Shown here piece after piece: positions 1 to 8,024 of a stretch of 64,000 bases of DNA (positions within the stretch are counted from its first letter, which is position 1; each line of letters begins with the position of its first letter). The notes below the pieces were generated by a model. It saw nothing but the letters and a program-made list of their open reading frames with translations. It did no database searches and had not been told where the DNA came from. Position numbers and translations under genes: made by a program. This DNA comes from Bacteroidales bacterium. Its GTDB lineage: Bacteria; Bacteroidota; Bacteroidia; Bacteroidales; Porphyromonadaceae. The DNA is taken from assembly GCA_004555765.1 (NCBI GenBank), contig SFHG01000004.1, forward strand, positions 1 to 64,000, in the 5' to 3' direction.

Positions 1-1
1 C

Positions 2-940
2 AACAAAGAATCCATCTTCGTCGTCAAGCGGGTCTCTTCCGAATTTTCCGGCTGGGATCATTACTACGGTATCGGCGGTATGTACGCCAACATCGGAGGT
101 ATGGGCTGGGGCGAGATATACGCTTCGGCAAAATACCTTGCTCTTTTGGACGAAACGGGACGAAACGATTGGGTCAACGGCAAGATTGTGGACGCCCGAG
201 CGGCTTTTATCGCCCCTCAGTATGAACGCATCTCCGAGGATAAAAAAGTCTTCCGTGCGATTGTCGACAATATAGACGATAAAGGAGTACAAACGGGCTA
301 CAACTACGTTCAGCTCGGGTTCGTGAAAGGCAGCACTGCCCGGGTAACCGAAACCGTTGAGAAGAAAGGGGAAAAACGGGAATACACGTACGACCTCATC
401 CCTGTGGATCCGGCACAAGGCATCTATAAGTTCACCTACCACGACGGCAAAGTTTACCAAGGCGTGATAGATTATTACATCACGCTCAACAGGGCTTATC
501 CGATGTTTTACATTACCAAATGTTCTCGCGAAGGCGAAGAGTCCCATCTGCACTCTCCCGTCATCACCAGACTCGGGGAATTGTACCTCAACATTGCTGA
601 GGCAGAAGCCAAACTTGGAAATTATGACAAAGCAAAGATGGCTCTAAACACCATCCGTGAACGCTCACTACCCGGGAAAGGCTATGACAGCCTGACGAAA
701 GAAAATGCCGAAGAGCGCATCGACAAAGAGCGCCAGCTCGAGCTTGCTTATCAGGCCGAAAGAAGCTTCGACATTTTCAGGAACGGCGGTACGCTCACGA
801 GGCATTACCCAGGCCCACACAATGCGATGGAGGACATCTCTGCGACAGATTACAGGGTAATTTTCTTCATTCCTCAGGATGCCATCAATGCCTACGGTTC
901 AAGCGGAAGCATCCTAACCCAGAATCCCCTATCCAACTGA
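2..940 (+). CDS. SusD/RagB-family outer-membrane nutrient-binding lipoprotein, C-terminal part
   Basis: The reading frame is open from base 2, so the gene begins before the window; 312 residues are visible. The C-terminal half has the SusD pattern: a stretch predicting the substrate-binding lobe, then 'RLGELYLNIAEAEAKLGNYDKA' type helices of the TPR scaffold (only the family pattern is meant), an 'INTIRERS'-like segment, 'ERQLELAYQAERSFDIFR' and a closing 'FFIPQDAI'. SusD proteins sit on the cell surface as lids of TonB-dependent SusC transporters and capture glycans or, in Porphyromonas RagB, peptides. A susC/ragA partner is expected immediately upstream, outside the window. A strong terminator follows the stop codon. 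The substrate cannot be told. Confidence 0.88.
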   Translation, partial: NKESIFVVKRVSSEFSGWDHYYGIGGMYANIGGMGWGEIYASAKYLALLDETGRNDWVNGKIVDARAAFIAPQYERISEDKKVFRAIVDNIDDKGVQTGYNYVQLGFVKGSTARVTETVEKKGEKREYTYDLIPVDPAQGIYKFTYHDGKVYQGVIDYYITLNRAYPMFYITKCSREGEESHLHSPVITRLGELYLNIAEAEAKLGNYDKAKMALNTIRERSLPGKGYDSLTKENAEERIDKERQLELAYQAERSFDIFRNGGTLTRHYPGPHNAMEDISATDYRVIFFIPQDAINAYGSSGSILTQNPLSN

Positions 941-964
941 ATCATAAGATTCAAAGAGGAATAA

Positions 965-1017
965 ACTTTTGCACGGCACCCCGAGGCATCAAGGCGGATG
1001 GGGTGCCGTGCAAAAGT
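965..1017 (+). terminator. Long perfect hairpin after the SusD gene
   Basis: Arms 965-982 and 1000-1017 are perfectly complementary over 18 bp (core GCACGGCACCCC against its complement) with a 17-nt loop. The arms begin ACTTTT and end AAAAGT, so the transcript would carry a U-run inside the stem foot on either strand. It ends the SusD transcript 25 nt after the stop codon. Confidence 0.8.
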
Positions 1018-1226
1018 CTCATTCCATAAGACAGTGCCGAAAGTCCGAACTGCGAACTACTACCAAGCGCTGAGGGCGCCTCCTGCACAAAGGGCACAAA
1101 AGACAGGAAGGCGAGACTAACTGCCGACTGCCAACTTATTCAACTTTCTGCACAGGAGGTGCCCTGTGCCTCCTTCTGCTACGCCCTCAACTGCGAACTA
1201 TCAACTGCTGACTGCCGACTGATTTT
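1018..1226. repeat. Degenerate direct and inverted repeats, non-coding
   Basis: The word AACTGCGAACTA occurs at 1048-1059 and again at 1189-1200. Variants such as AACTGCCGACTG fill 1118-1136 and 1202-1221. Inside this pair lies an imperfect inverted repeat: 1072-1089 against 1149-1166 (16 of 18 positions pair). Short open frames cross the region but have no recognisable product. It may be a decayed miniature element; nothing coding is seen. Confidence 0.5.
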
Positions 1227-1310
1227 GGTACGTACCCCGGAGATCTTGAGATACGGGCCAAAAAAGAAACGAGACCCGTACCGAGAAGATTTCTTTGGTA
1301 CGGGTCTCGT
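1227..1310. repeat. 23-bp-period intergenic element A
   Basis: Four cores: ACGTACC 1230-1236 (within the palindrome GGTACGTACC), ACGGGCC 1253-1259, CCGTACC 1276-1282, and GGTACGG (reverse) 1297-1303. Spacing is 23, 23 and 21. It lies between convergent susD and purE. Units three and four are inverted and make the stem of the purE terminator. Confidence 0.75.
1269..1310. terminator. Bidirectional hairpin between susD and purE
   Basis: Arms 1269-1282 and 1297-1310 are perfectly complementary over 14 bp (ACGAGACCCGTACC and its complement) around a 14-nt loop. It starts 31 nt beyond the purE stop codon on the minus strand. The stem is formed from two units of intergenic element A. Confidence 0.7.
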
Positions 1311-1340
1311 GAAAACAGGAACCGGAAGGGCTGAATCCGA

Positions 1341-1856
1341 TTAATTGGTCTTGAACTTATACCCCTCTATCTTGGAGAGGTCTTCGTTGGCCTTAACGAT
1401 CTTTTTCGCCAGACCGTGCTTATAGTCTGCAAAGCGCCCCGCCAACTTATCGTCGGAGAGGGAGAGGATCTGGACGGCAAGCAAGGCCGCATTTTGGGCG
1501 GCATTGATGCCCACAGTCGCCACTGGGATGCCCGGAGGCATCTGGACGATGGCAAGGAGCGCGTCCATACCCTCAAGTGAGGACTTAATCGGGACACCGA
1601 TCACGGGAAGGGTCGTCATCGAAGCGATTACCCCACAGAGGTGTGCTGCCATACCGGCCGCAGCGATGATGACTTTGATGCCCCGCTCTTTTGCCCCTTT
1701 CGCAAAATCCTCGACTTCGACCGGGGTTCGGTGGGCAGAGAGGGCAAGCACCTCGAAAGGCACTTCGAGTTCATCCAGGCTTTTGAGCGCCTTTTCCATC
1801 ACAGGCAAGTCGCTCGTACTCCCCATAATGACAGAAACAATTGGTTTGAGGTCCAT
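1341..1856 (-). CDS. purE: N5-carboxyaminoimidazole ribonucleotide mutase, PurE
   Basis: PurE interconverts N5-CAIR and CAIR in de novo purine synthesis in the cytoplasm. The 171-residue protein has the class I motifs GSTSD near residue 12 and SAHRTP near residue 40, then the glycine-rich AAGMAAHL and the GVPIKSSLEGMDALLAIVQM segment of the octameric fold. The ATG at 1856 was chosen because the frame upstream begins only with a TTG at 1886. It follows gcvH by 26 nt and is probably transcribed with it. No purK is adjacent. A 14-bp hairpin follows the stop codon. Confidence 0.95.
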   Translation of the reverse strand: MDLKPIVSVIMGSTSDLPVMEKALKSLDELEVPFEVLALSAHRTPVEVEDFAKGAKERGIKVIIAAAGMAAHLCGVIASMTTLPVIGVPIKSSLEGMDALLAIVQMPPGIPVATVGINAAQNAALLAVQILSLSDDKLAGRFADYKHGLAKKIVKANEDLSKIEGYKFKTN

Positions 1857-1882
1857 AATCAGATCTGTCTTGTCGGGATGAA

Positions 1883-2257
1883 TCAAAGAAGTGCTTCGTA
1901 GTCGGCAGCGGAGAGGAGTCCGGAAGCTTCATCAGCGTCTGCAAGAGTCGCCTTGATGATCCAGCCTTTACCGTAGGGGTCTTGGTTCACGAGTTCGGGG
2001 GCGTCTTCGAGCTCGGAGTTGAATTGGATGTCTTCGAGCGCCACGGGTGTCAGAAGGTCGGAGACGGTCTTCACGGCCTCGATGGAGCCGAAAGCCTCGC
2101 CTGCTTCTACGCTTTCGCCCTCAGTGGGGATGTCGACGAATACGATGTCGCCGAGTTCGCTCTGTGCATAGTCAGTGATACCGATGGTCACTTCACTGCC
2201 GCTGATGAGGAGCCACTCGTGGTCTTTGGTGTACTTTAAGTTTGCGGGATAGTTCAT
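1883..2257 (-). CDS. gcvH: Glycine cleavage system H protein
   Basis: The H protein carries the aminomethyl intermediate of glycine cleavage on a lipoyl-lysine arm, shuttling between the P, T and L proteins. The 124-residue product has the usual length. The lipoylation site is Lys63 in the motif SIEAVKTVSDL, and the N-terminal YTKDHEW signature is present. The other glycine-cleavage genes (gcvT, gcvP) are not in the window. Its own promoter lies at the 3' end of rpoN, and purE follows, so the two make a small operon. Confidence 0.96.
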   Translation of the reverse strand: MNYPANLKYTKDHEWLLISGSEVTIGITDYAQSELGDIVFVDIPTEGESVEAGEAFGSIEAVKTVSDLLTPVALEDIQFNSELEDAPELVNQDPYGKGWIIKATLADADEASGLLSAADYEALL

Positions 2258-2365
2258 ACGCTTGCGTTTGCTTTTTTAATAAAGATGATGAGTATAATGG
2301 GTTTTATATAACAGTTTCTGATCGGATTGCCAAGACGATTGGGACTCTCGGTTCCATCTCCTCTG

Positions 2366-2396
2366 CAAATTTAGACTTCTTTTCGCATTCTTGCAA
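2366..2396 (-). promoter_or_regulatory. Promoter for gcvH-purE
   Basis: On the minus strand TAAATTTG occupies 2373-2366, a perfect Bacteroidetes -7 box. TTG at 2396-2394 sits 20 nt upstream, matching the -33 element. The TAA of the -7 box is also the stop codon of rpoN. About 100 nt of leader remain to the gcvH ATG. Confidence 0.75.
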
Positions 2397-3849
2397 CCGG
2401 TATCCCGAGTTGATCCCGATATTTGGCGATGGTTCGGCGCGCCACGTCAAAGCCCCGCCGCTTAAGCTCGGACTTGATGGTTTCGTCGCTAAGCGGTTTC
2501 TGCTTATCCTCGCCGTCCACGATCTCCGTGATGAGCTCGCGGACGTGGTGCGTAGAGACCTCTTCGCCATCCCGTGTGAGGGTACCGTCTGTAAAAAAGT
2601 GCTTGAGGGGGAAAGTGCCGAAATCGGTAGCCACATACTTTGAAGAGGTCACGCGGGAGATGGTACTGATGTCAAAGCCGGTGCGATCGGCAATGTCTTT
2701 AAGGATCATCGGCTTAAGATTCTGGAGCTCGCCCGTGAGGAAGTACTCGCGTTGCAGGTCCACTATGGTCATCATCGTGGACATAAGGGCATTTTCCCTC
2801 AACTTGAGCATCTGGACAAAATTTTTGGCCTGATAAATCTTGCTTTTCACGAAGCGACCGGTCTCCTTCTGCTCCGGCGTGCGTTTTTTCCCTGCCTCAA
2901 GGTACTCGCTCATGTTGTCCCGAAAGTCGCGGTTGAGCCGGACTTCGGGAATATCTCCCCTGTAGAGAGTGACTTGGAGCTCGCCATCTACTTCGTGCAC
3001 CTCGAAATCCGGAATCACGACTTGGAGCGTCTCCACGAGTTTATTGCCGTAGTCCCGTCCCGGAGAGGGATTGAGACCCGTGACGACGGAGACGGCAGCC
3101 CTCAGTTCTTCGTCCGAGACCTTAAGCGACTGAGCAAGCTTGGCGTAATGTCGCATCGTAAACGCCTCAAAGTAACGATCCGAGAGCAACCGTTTGGCCA
3201 GGAAGGTTGTCTCCGTCCCGGGTCTGCGGTCGAGCTGTAAGAGAAGGCACTCGCGGAGACCCCGGGCAAAAACGCCGGGCGGATCAAGCGTTTTGAGGAC
3301 CCCGAGTATCTTCGACAACTCTTCTTCGGTCAGATAAACCCCGCGGTATATAGCCAAATCATCCAGCAGCCCCGTAAGCGGGCGGCGCAGATACCCGTCA
3401 TCGTCAAGGCTGCCGATGAGGAACTTAGCCGTCTCCTGCTCCCCTTCGTCCAGTGTCGTCAGACCGAGCTGAGAGAGCAGATAGTCCTGTAAGGAAGGTT
3501 CCTCGGAGAAGGGTATATCGCCGGGGTTGATGCGTCCCCGGCCGTATTGTTTGAGGGTCGTGTCGGGAATTTCGTCGGGATCGGAGTAGGCTCCGAGTAC
3601 CATATCTTTTTCCGAAAGGTCCCCGGCTCCGTCATCGCCGGAAGCCCCATAGAGCTCTTCCGCCCCATCCTCTTCGCCGTAGTCTTTGCCCTCCTCGAGC
3701 GCCGGATTTTCCTCTATCTCTCGCTTTATCCTCTGCGAGAGATCCGTGACGGGCATCATCACCATATTCATCAGCTGAACCTGGTGTGCCGTGAGCTTCT
3801 GAGTCTGTTTGAGTTTCTGACGTCCTCCGGTGTCTTTTTCGGGAGCCAT
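2371..3849 (-). CDS. rpoN: RNA polymerase sigma-54 factor
   Basis: Sigma-54 directs polymerase to -24/-12 promoters and needs AAA+ activator ATPases. The 492-residue protein has the N-terminal region I rich in Gln and Leu (residues 10-50), an acidic region II (55-95), the core-binding domain, a helix-turn-helix near 385-405, and the RpoN box ARRTIAKYR at 470-478, which is nearly canonical. It starts 5 nt after the apbE stop and so is the last gene of the DUF4199-GT2-apbE-rpoN operon. No enhancer-binding activator is seen in the window. Confidence 0.96.
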   Translation of the reverse strand: MAPEKDTGGRQKLKQTQKLTAHQVQLMNMVMMPVTDLSQRIKREIEENPALEEGKDYGEEDGAEELYGASGDDGAGDLSEKDMVLGAYSDPDEIPDTTLKQYGRGRINPGDIPFSEEPSLQDYLLSQLGLTTLDEGEQETAKFLIGSLDDDGYLRRPLTGLLDDLAIYRGVYLTEEELSKILGVLKTLDPPGVFARGLRECLLLQLDRRPGTETTFLAKRLLSDRYFEAFTMRHYAKLAQSLKVSDEELRAAVSVVTGLNPSPGRDYGNKLVETLQVVIPDFEVHEVDGELQVTLYRGDIPEVRLNRDFRDNMSEYLEAGKKRTPEQKETGRFVKSKIYQAKNFVQMLKLRENALMSTMMTIVDLQREYFLTGELQNLKPMILKDIADRTGFDISTISRVTSSKYVATDFGTFPLKHFFTDGTLTRDGEEVSTHHVRELITEIVDGEDKQKPLSDETIKSELKRRGFDVARRTIAKYRDQLGIPVARMRKEV

Positions 3850-3854
3850 ACGGG

Positions 3855-4889
3855 TTAGTTTTGGGGCGAGAGCTCAAGGATTTCGAGCCCTCGGTTGAAG
3901 GTTTTCATTGCTCCGGTCTCAGGGTCGGCGTAGATGAAAAGGACCTTGAGCTGCGGCTCTCCTTGGAGGATCTCCTCGGCGCGTTCAAGGCCGAGAGACA
4001 TAAAGGCCGTAGCCCAGGCATCCGCCTCCATACAGGTCGGAGCGACGACGGTGACGCCCAAAATGTCCTGATGAGCCGGTCTGCCGGTGAGTACGTCTAT
4101 GGTGTGGGCGAGTTTTTTACCCTCTATGACCTTGTAATTTCGGTAGTCTCCGCTCGATGCCACACCGCACTTCTCCTTCAGTTCTATGGCATACATCAGA
4201 TCGGCGTCGTATGCTTCGCCTTTGGGGCGTTCTACGGGCTTGGAGATGCCGATCCTCCAGGGTTTCCCCTCCGGATTGACCCCGTTTGCGACTATCTCTC
4301 CGCCTATCTCGACCATATAGTTGGTCACTCCGTTCTCTTCGAGCGTACGGGCCACAAGGTCGGTGACATACCCTTTGGAGAGGGAGCTGGGATTGAGATT
4401 CATCCGCGGATCGGCCTTAATGAGCTTATGCCCCACGGTGTCTATCGTGAGCTTCTTGTATCCGACGAAAGAGAGTACGCTGTCCACCTCCTCATCCGTA
4501 GCGAGTGATCTGACGCCTTTCTTCGTTCCAAAGCCCCACAGGTCGAAGAGCGGGGATCCGGTCACGTCATAGACCCCGCCCGTTTTCCCGCTTACTTCGA
4601 CTGCCTTCAGGATCACGTCCTCAAGCATTTGGGGGAGCGAGTCCGTCTCGGAGCGGTTCCAGGCAGAGATGAAAGAGGAGGGCTTGAAGTTATTAAGTTC
4701 GTCATCGAATGCCTGCATCGTGCTGTCCACAGCCGAGGTCAGCAGGCTGTCGGCTTCGTAGGTCAAGTGGTACTCGGTATAAAACCTTTCGCCTGCCTCC
4801 TTGAAGTATTTTTTCTCCTTTTGGGCAGAGCTGCAACCGGTCACCGTAAGCAGCAGAAGCGGGAAAAGAAGCGTCATCGTCCGTCTCAT
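3855..4889 (-). CDS. apbE: FAD:protein FMN transferase, ApbE-type lipoprotein
   Basis: ApbE attaches FMN covalently to threonine in periplasmic flavoproteins such as the NqrB/NqrC and RnfG/D subunits. The 344-residue product begins with a lipoprotein signal ending VTGC, with Cys19 as the lipidated residue. The body has NPSSLSKGYVTDL and a VEIGGEIVANG-like strand, and the C-terminal EADAWATAFMSLG holds the Mg-binding Asp/Thr motif. Its ATG overlaps the stop of the glycosyltransferase by 4 nt (ATGA), so translation is probably coupled. The flavoprotein substrate is not encoded nearby. Confidence 0.93.
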   Translation of the reverse strand: MRRTMTLLFPLLLLTVTGCSSAQKEKKYFKEAGERFYTEYHLTYEADSLLTSAVDSTMQAFDDELNNFKPSSFISAWNRSETDSLPQMLEDVILKAVEVSGKTGGVYDVTGSPLFDLWGFGTKKGVRSLATDEEVDSVLSFVGYKKLTIDTVGHKLIKADPRMNLNPSSLSKGYVTDLVARTLEENGVTNYMVEIGGEIVANGVNPEGKPWRIGISKPVERPKGEAYDADLMYAIELKEKCGVASSGDYRNYKVIEGKKLAHTIDVLTGRPAHQDILGVTVVAPTCMEADAWATAFMSLGLERAEEILQGEPQLKVLFIYADPETGAMKTFNRGLEILELSPQN

Positions 4890-5860
4890 AGTTCGTCTCT
4901 CACGAGGTAATTATTGCGGTTGGGGGACTGCCTGGAGAGGAGCTCTCCGAGGAAGCCGGTCAAGAAAAGCTGGGTCCCGAGGATCACTCCGAGGATACTC
5001 AGGTAAAAGTACGGCAGATCGGTGATCAGCCGTGCGGGGGTACCGGATTGCAGGCAGACAAATTTGTAAATGATAATGCCCAAAAGGGCAAGGAACCCGA
5101 TTAGGAACATCACGCTGCCGAGGAAGCCGAAAATATGCATCGGCTTTCGCCCGTACTTGGACATAAACCAAAGCACAAGGAGGTCAAGGTAGCCGTTGAC
5201 AAACCGGCTAAGTCCGAACTTGCTGTGTCCATAAGGTCTGGCGCGGTGCTGCACCACTTTCTCCCCAATTTTCGTAAAGCCCGCGAGCTTAGCCATATAG
5301 GGGAGGAAACGGTGCATATCGTTATACACCTCTATGGACTTAACCACGCGGTAATTGTAGCTCTTGATGCCGCTATTGAAGTCGTGTAGCTCAAGTCCGG
5401 AAAACTTCCGTACCGTGGCATTAAAGAGTTTGGTGGGCAAAGTCTTGGAGAGCGGGTCATACCGTTTCTTTTTCCACCCGCTCACGACGTCGTAGCCCTC
5501 TTCGGCTACCAGACGGTAAAGCTCCGGCACCTCGTCGGGGGAGTCCTGCAGGTCGGCATCCATCGTGATAACGACTCTGCCACGAGCCTTTTGGAATCCC
5601 ACTTGCAGCCCCGGACTTTTGCCATAATTTCGCGAAAAGCGCACCGCCCTCACGTGAGGATCCCTTGAAGCCAAATCTTCGAGAACCGCCCATGACCGGT
5701 CGGTACTGCCATCATCTATCCAAAGCAACTCGTAGCTGACCCCCATCCCGGCAATCACGCGGGTGAGCCAAGCGTGAAGCTCCGTAAGCGACTCCTCCTC
5801 GTTATAGAGCGGGACAAGTATCGTAAGGTCAAGCTCGGGCGTGTACACGTTCTCTCTCAT
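4886..5860 (-). CDS. Membrane-anchored family 2 glycosyltransferase (DPM1/GtrB-like)
   Basis: The 324-residue protein has a GT-A catalytic domain: ILVPLYNEEESL near residue 10, IDDGSTD near 47, and MDADLQD as the metal-binding DXD segment near 100. Two transmembrane helices lie near residues 235-260 and 275-305. This layout is typical of enzymes that move a sugar from a nucleotide donor to polyprenyl phosphate. The ATG at 5860 overlaps the preceding stop (ATGA); the frame extends further upstream without a credible start. The acceptor and sugar cannot be told from sequence. Confidence 0.88.
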   Translation of the reverse strand: MRENVYTPELDLTILVPLYNEEESLTELHAWLTRVIAGMGVSYELLWIDDGSTDRSWAVLEDLASRDPHVRAVRFSRNYGKSPGLQVGFQKARGRVVITMDADLQDSPDEVPELYRLVAEEGYDVVSGWKKKRYDPLSKTLPTKLFNATVRKFSGLELHDFNSGIKSYNYRVVKSIEVYNDMHRFLPYMAKLAGFTKIGEKVVQHRARPYGHSKFGLSRFVNGYLDLLVLWFMSKYGRKPMHIFGFLGSVMFLIGFLALLGIIIYKFVCLQSGTPARLITDLPYFYLSILGVILGTQLFLTGFLGELLSRQSPNRNNYLVRDEL

Positions 5861-6429
5861 GACCGGCGCAGGAATAGGGCAATAATATAGACATAAACCG
5901 TGCCGAAAAAGAAGAACGTGCTGCACGTGCTCAGCGTCATACTCTTAGGCGTCATTGTGCTGTACGCTTCGGTCATCCGGTCCAACATCGCTTTATCGGT
6001 CACGAAGCTCTTCATTGCCTCCATACTCTGAGCCAAGGCGTCCATCACGGCTGGGTTACGGAACATTATGTAAAAAGCCATATAGTAGACCAAAGCCGCT
6101 ATGATGAGAGAGAGAAGGAATGTCCAGAAGAGATACGCGGCTGCAGAGAGATAAGGAACGGGACCTGTCACTTGCGTCCCGAAAAACTTCTTTGCCGTAG
6201 TGTAGAGCAGCACCGGTACCGCCACCAATCCCAAGAAGTACAGGAAAGTCGAGATAAGCCCCCATTGAAAAAGTGTTATGGCCAAAGCCTGGAGAACAAA
6301 GCCTATGCCGACGACAAGGGCACTTCTCATCGCGGAGTTAAAGTAGTCGCCAAAAGCGAACCTACCACCCTCATCGGAAGGAGAAGGCGGAAGATCCGGG
6401 CCTCTATTCGGATCGAAATTATTATCCAT
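5857..6429 (-). CDS. DUF4199-family membrane protein
   Basis: The 190-residue product has an acidic, proline-rich N-terminus and four hydrophobic segments (about residues 35-55, 60-82, 100-125 and 165-186), the pattern of DUF4199, an uncharacterised Bacteroidetes inner-membrane family. The ATG at 6429 was chosen over an in-frame TTG at 6441; the -7 box at 6466-6459 leaves a leader of about 25 nt. It is the first gene of the operon leading to the glycosyltransferase, apbE and rpoN. The stable pairing of DUF4199 genes with this kind of glycosyltransferase suggests a shared envelope role; the function is unknown. Confidence 0.75.
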   Translation of the reverse strand: MDNNFDPNRGPDLPPSPSDEGGRFAFGDYFNSAMRSALVVGIGFVLQALAITLFQWGLISTFLYFLGLVAVPVLLYTTAKKFFGTQVTGPVPYLSAAAYLFWTFLLSLIIAALVYYMAFYIMFRNPAVMDALAQSMEAMKSFVTDKAMLDRMTEAYSTMTPKSMTLSTCSTFFFFGTVYVYIIALFLRRS

Positions 6430-6458
6430 ATAATCGTGCAATCGGTAATTCTTACGTC

Positions 6459-6466
6459 CAAAGATA
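6459..6466 (-). promoter_or_regulatory. -7 box for the DUF4199-GT2-apbE-rpoN operon
   Basis: TATCTTTG on the minus strand fits TAnnTTTG and lies 30 nt before the ATG at 6429. A clear -33 TTG at the right distance is not seen. Intergenic element B lies just upstream of it. Confidence 0.55.
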
Positions 6467-6497
6467 CCGCTTTTTTAGTTAGGAGTTGGCAGAGTGG

Positions 6498-6582
6498 CGA
6501 GACACGTACCGGGGCGATCGCGAGACACAGACCGAGACAAAGAAAAGGTACAGGCCTCGAATAAATCAAGACCCGTACCAAG
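6498..6582. repeat. 23-bp-period intergenic element B
   Basis: Four forward cores at exact 23-bp steps: ACGTACC 6504-6510, ACAGACC 6527-6533, ACAGGCC 6550-6556, CCGTACC 6573-6579. Each is preceded by GAGAC, AAGAC or GGT and followed by purines. It lies between the tandem minus-strand ABC permease and DUF4199 genes. Confidence 0.8.
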
Positions 6583-6678
6583 AAATACCCGGAGCTTGTG
6601 TCCGGTCGTCATCCAAACCCTATATTCGGGGAAATGGCCTGTAAAGTTCACCATCCCCCGTCTGTGCATAAACCACCA

Positions 6679-7995
6679 TCAACTGAAACGCATCCATTTG
6701 ATCAATTCCTTGAAGGACGGCTTTTTGCCATACATCAAGAGACCGACACGGAAGACCTTGGCAGCCATCCAGACGAAGAGAACCATAAAGGCGACATTAA
6801 TCGCATAAGAGAGGAGTATCTGCCAGTAAGGGGGATCAAACGGGATCCGTATGAGCATAAACATCGGGCCGAAGAGTGGCACGAAAGAGCCCCAGAAAGC
6901 AAGCGGACCATTGGGGTTTTGGAACGAATAAATTGCTCCGTAGAAAGCAAACAGTTCGATCATCGAGAAGGGAAGCGTAATCTGGTTGGCATCCTCGGGA
7001 TTCTCAAAAGCAGATCCCACCGCCGCATATATTGCCGCGAAAGAGACGTAACAACAGATAAAATAAAAAACGAACGAAAAGATTATGGTCCCAAAGTCAA
7101 AATCCGCAAGCGGTGCCAAAAAGCTCATCGCATTCTCCGGTGACATCGCGCCCGCAGCGGATATGTTTCTCTGGAGCTCTGCCACGTCAAAAGTGACCGT
7201 ACTGAGATACACGCTCTGAACGATGACAAAACCAAGAACCACGACAGCAGCCCATATAAAGAGCTGGGTGATGCCGAGCAGACCTATGGCCAAGATTTTG
7301 GCGCTCATAAGGGTCGTCGGACGCACGGAGGAGGCGATAATCTCAACGATACGGCTCTTCTTTTCTTCTACAACCGAGTTCATAACCATAGCTCCGTAGA
7401 TGGTGACGAAAAGCATCAGGAGAACGTTGAAGATCTGTCCCACAATCATCCCGAAATAACCGGAGACGTTTTTCTCGCCACCGTCCTTCGACCACTGTAC
7501 GGAAGATATATCAAGAGTGACTTTGGAGTCGTCAAGGATTTGGCGAAGGTTGGGCAAATCGTATTTCGCCAGACGCTCGTCCCTGATCTCGTCTTTGAGA
7601 ACCGAGGAAATATGCTCCTCAAGCGCAGGAGGCAAAGAGGCGTGGGAAAAAATGGTGATTGCCTTGGGATTTTCGGACAAGTCGTCCGTAATCGTCACAA
7701 ATGCATAGTACGGACTTTCGGCATCCGAGCGGTAAGCGGAGAGATCCTCATTGCCGGGGACAAACTTGAAGTTTTCCTTGGAGGACGAGGCAGTCAGAAA
7801 AGGCAGATACTTGCCCGTAGAGTCGAGGACGACGACGGTCTTATCCGAAGTGTCTGCCATAGTGGAGCCCATAATCATCGGCACGAGTATCACGGCGAGG
7901 AAAATGAGGGGCGTAAGGATGGTCAGTATGATGAACGAGGGCTTCTTTACCCTTTGGAGGTATTCTTTGAGGAAAACGATCCAAAACTTTTCCAT
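6679..7995 (-). CDS. ABC-2 type transporter permease (NatB-like)
   Basis: The 438-residue protein starts at the ATG at 7995 with a short cytoplasmic end, then a first transmembrane helix near residues 22-45, an extracytoplasmic domain of about 150 residues, and five or six helices in the C-terminal half beginning at about 185. This is the NatB/ABC-2 layout. The frame extends 64 codons further upstream into natA without a plausible start. It follows the ATPase gene by 29 nt. NatAB exports sodium in Bacillus, but the substrate of this pair cannot be assigned. Confidence 0.88.
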   Translation of the reverse strand: MEKFWIVFLKEYLQRVKKPSFIILTILTPLIFLAVILVPMIMGSTMADTSDKTVVVLDSTGKYLPFLTASSSKENFKFVPGNEDLSAYRSDAESPYYAFVTITDDLSENPKAITIFSHASLPPALEEHISSVLKDEIRDERLAKYDLPNLRQILDDSKVTLDISSVQWSKDGGEKNVSGYFGMIVGQIFNVLLMLFVTIYGAMVMNSVVEEKKSRIVEIIASSVRPTTLMSAKILAIGLLGITQLFIWAAVVVLGFVIVQSVYLSTVTFDVAELQRNISAAGAMSPENAMSFLAPLADFDFGTIIFSFVFYFICCYVSFAAIYAAVGSAFENPEDANQITLPFSMIELFAFYGAIYSFQNPNGPLAFWGSFVPLFGPMFMLIRIPFDPPYWQILLSYAINVAFMVLFVWMAAKVFRVGLLMYGKKPSFKELIKWMRFS

Positions 7996-8024
7996 AATTA
8001 ATTTCTGTCTCTGAGCTAAAGTAA

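Noticed and set aside
1159..1344. Small open frame of 61 codons before purE
   Set aside because: It crosses low-complexity repeats, element A and a terminator hairpin; no start signal or similarity.
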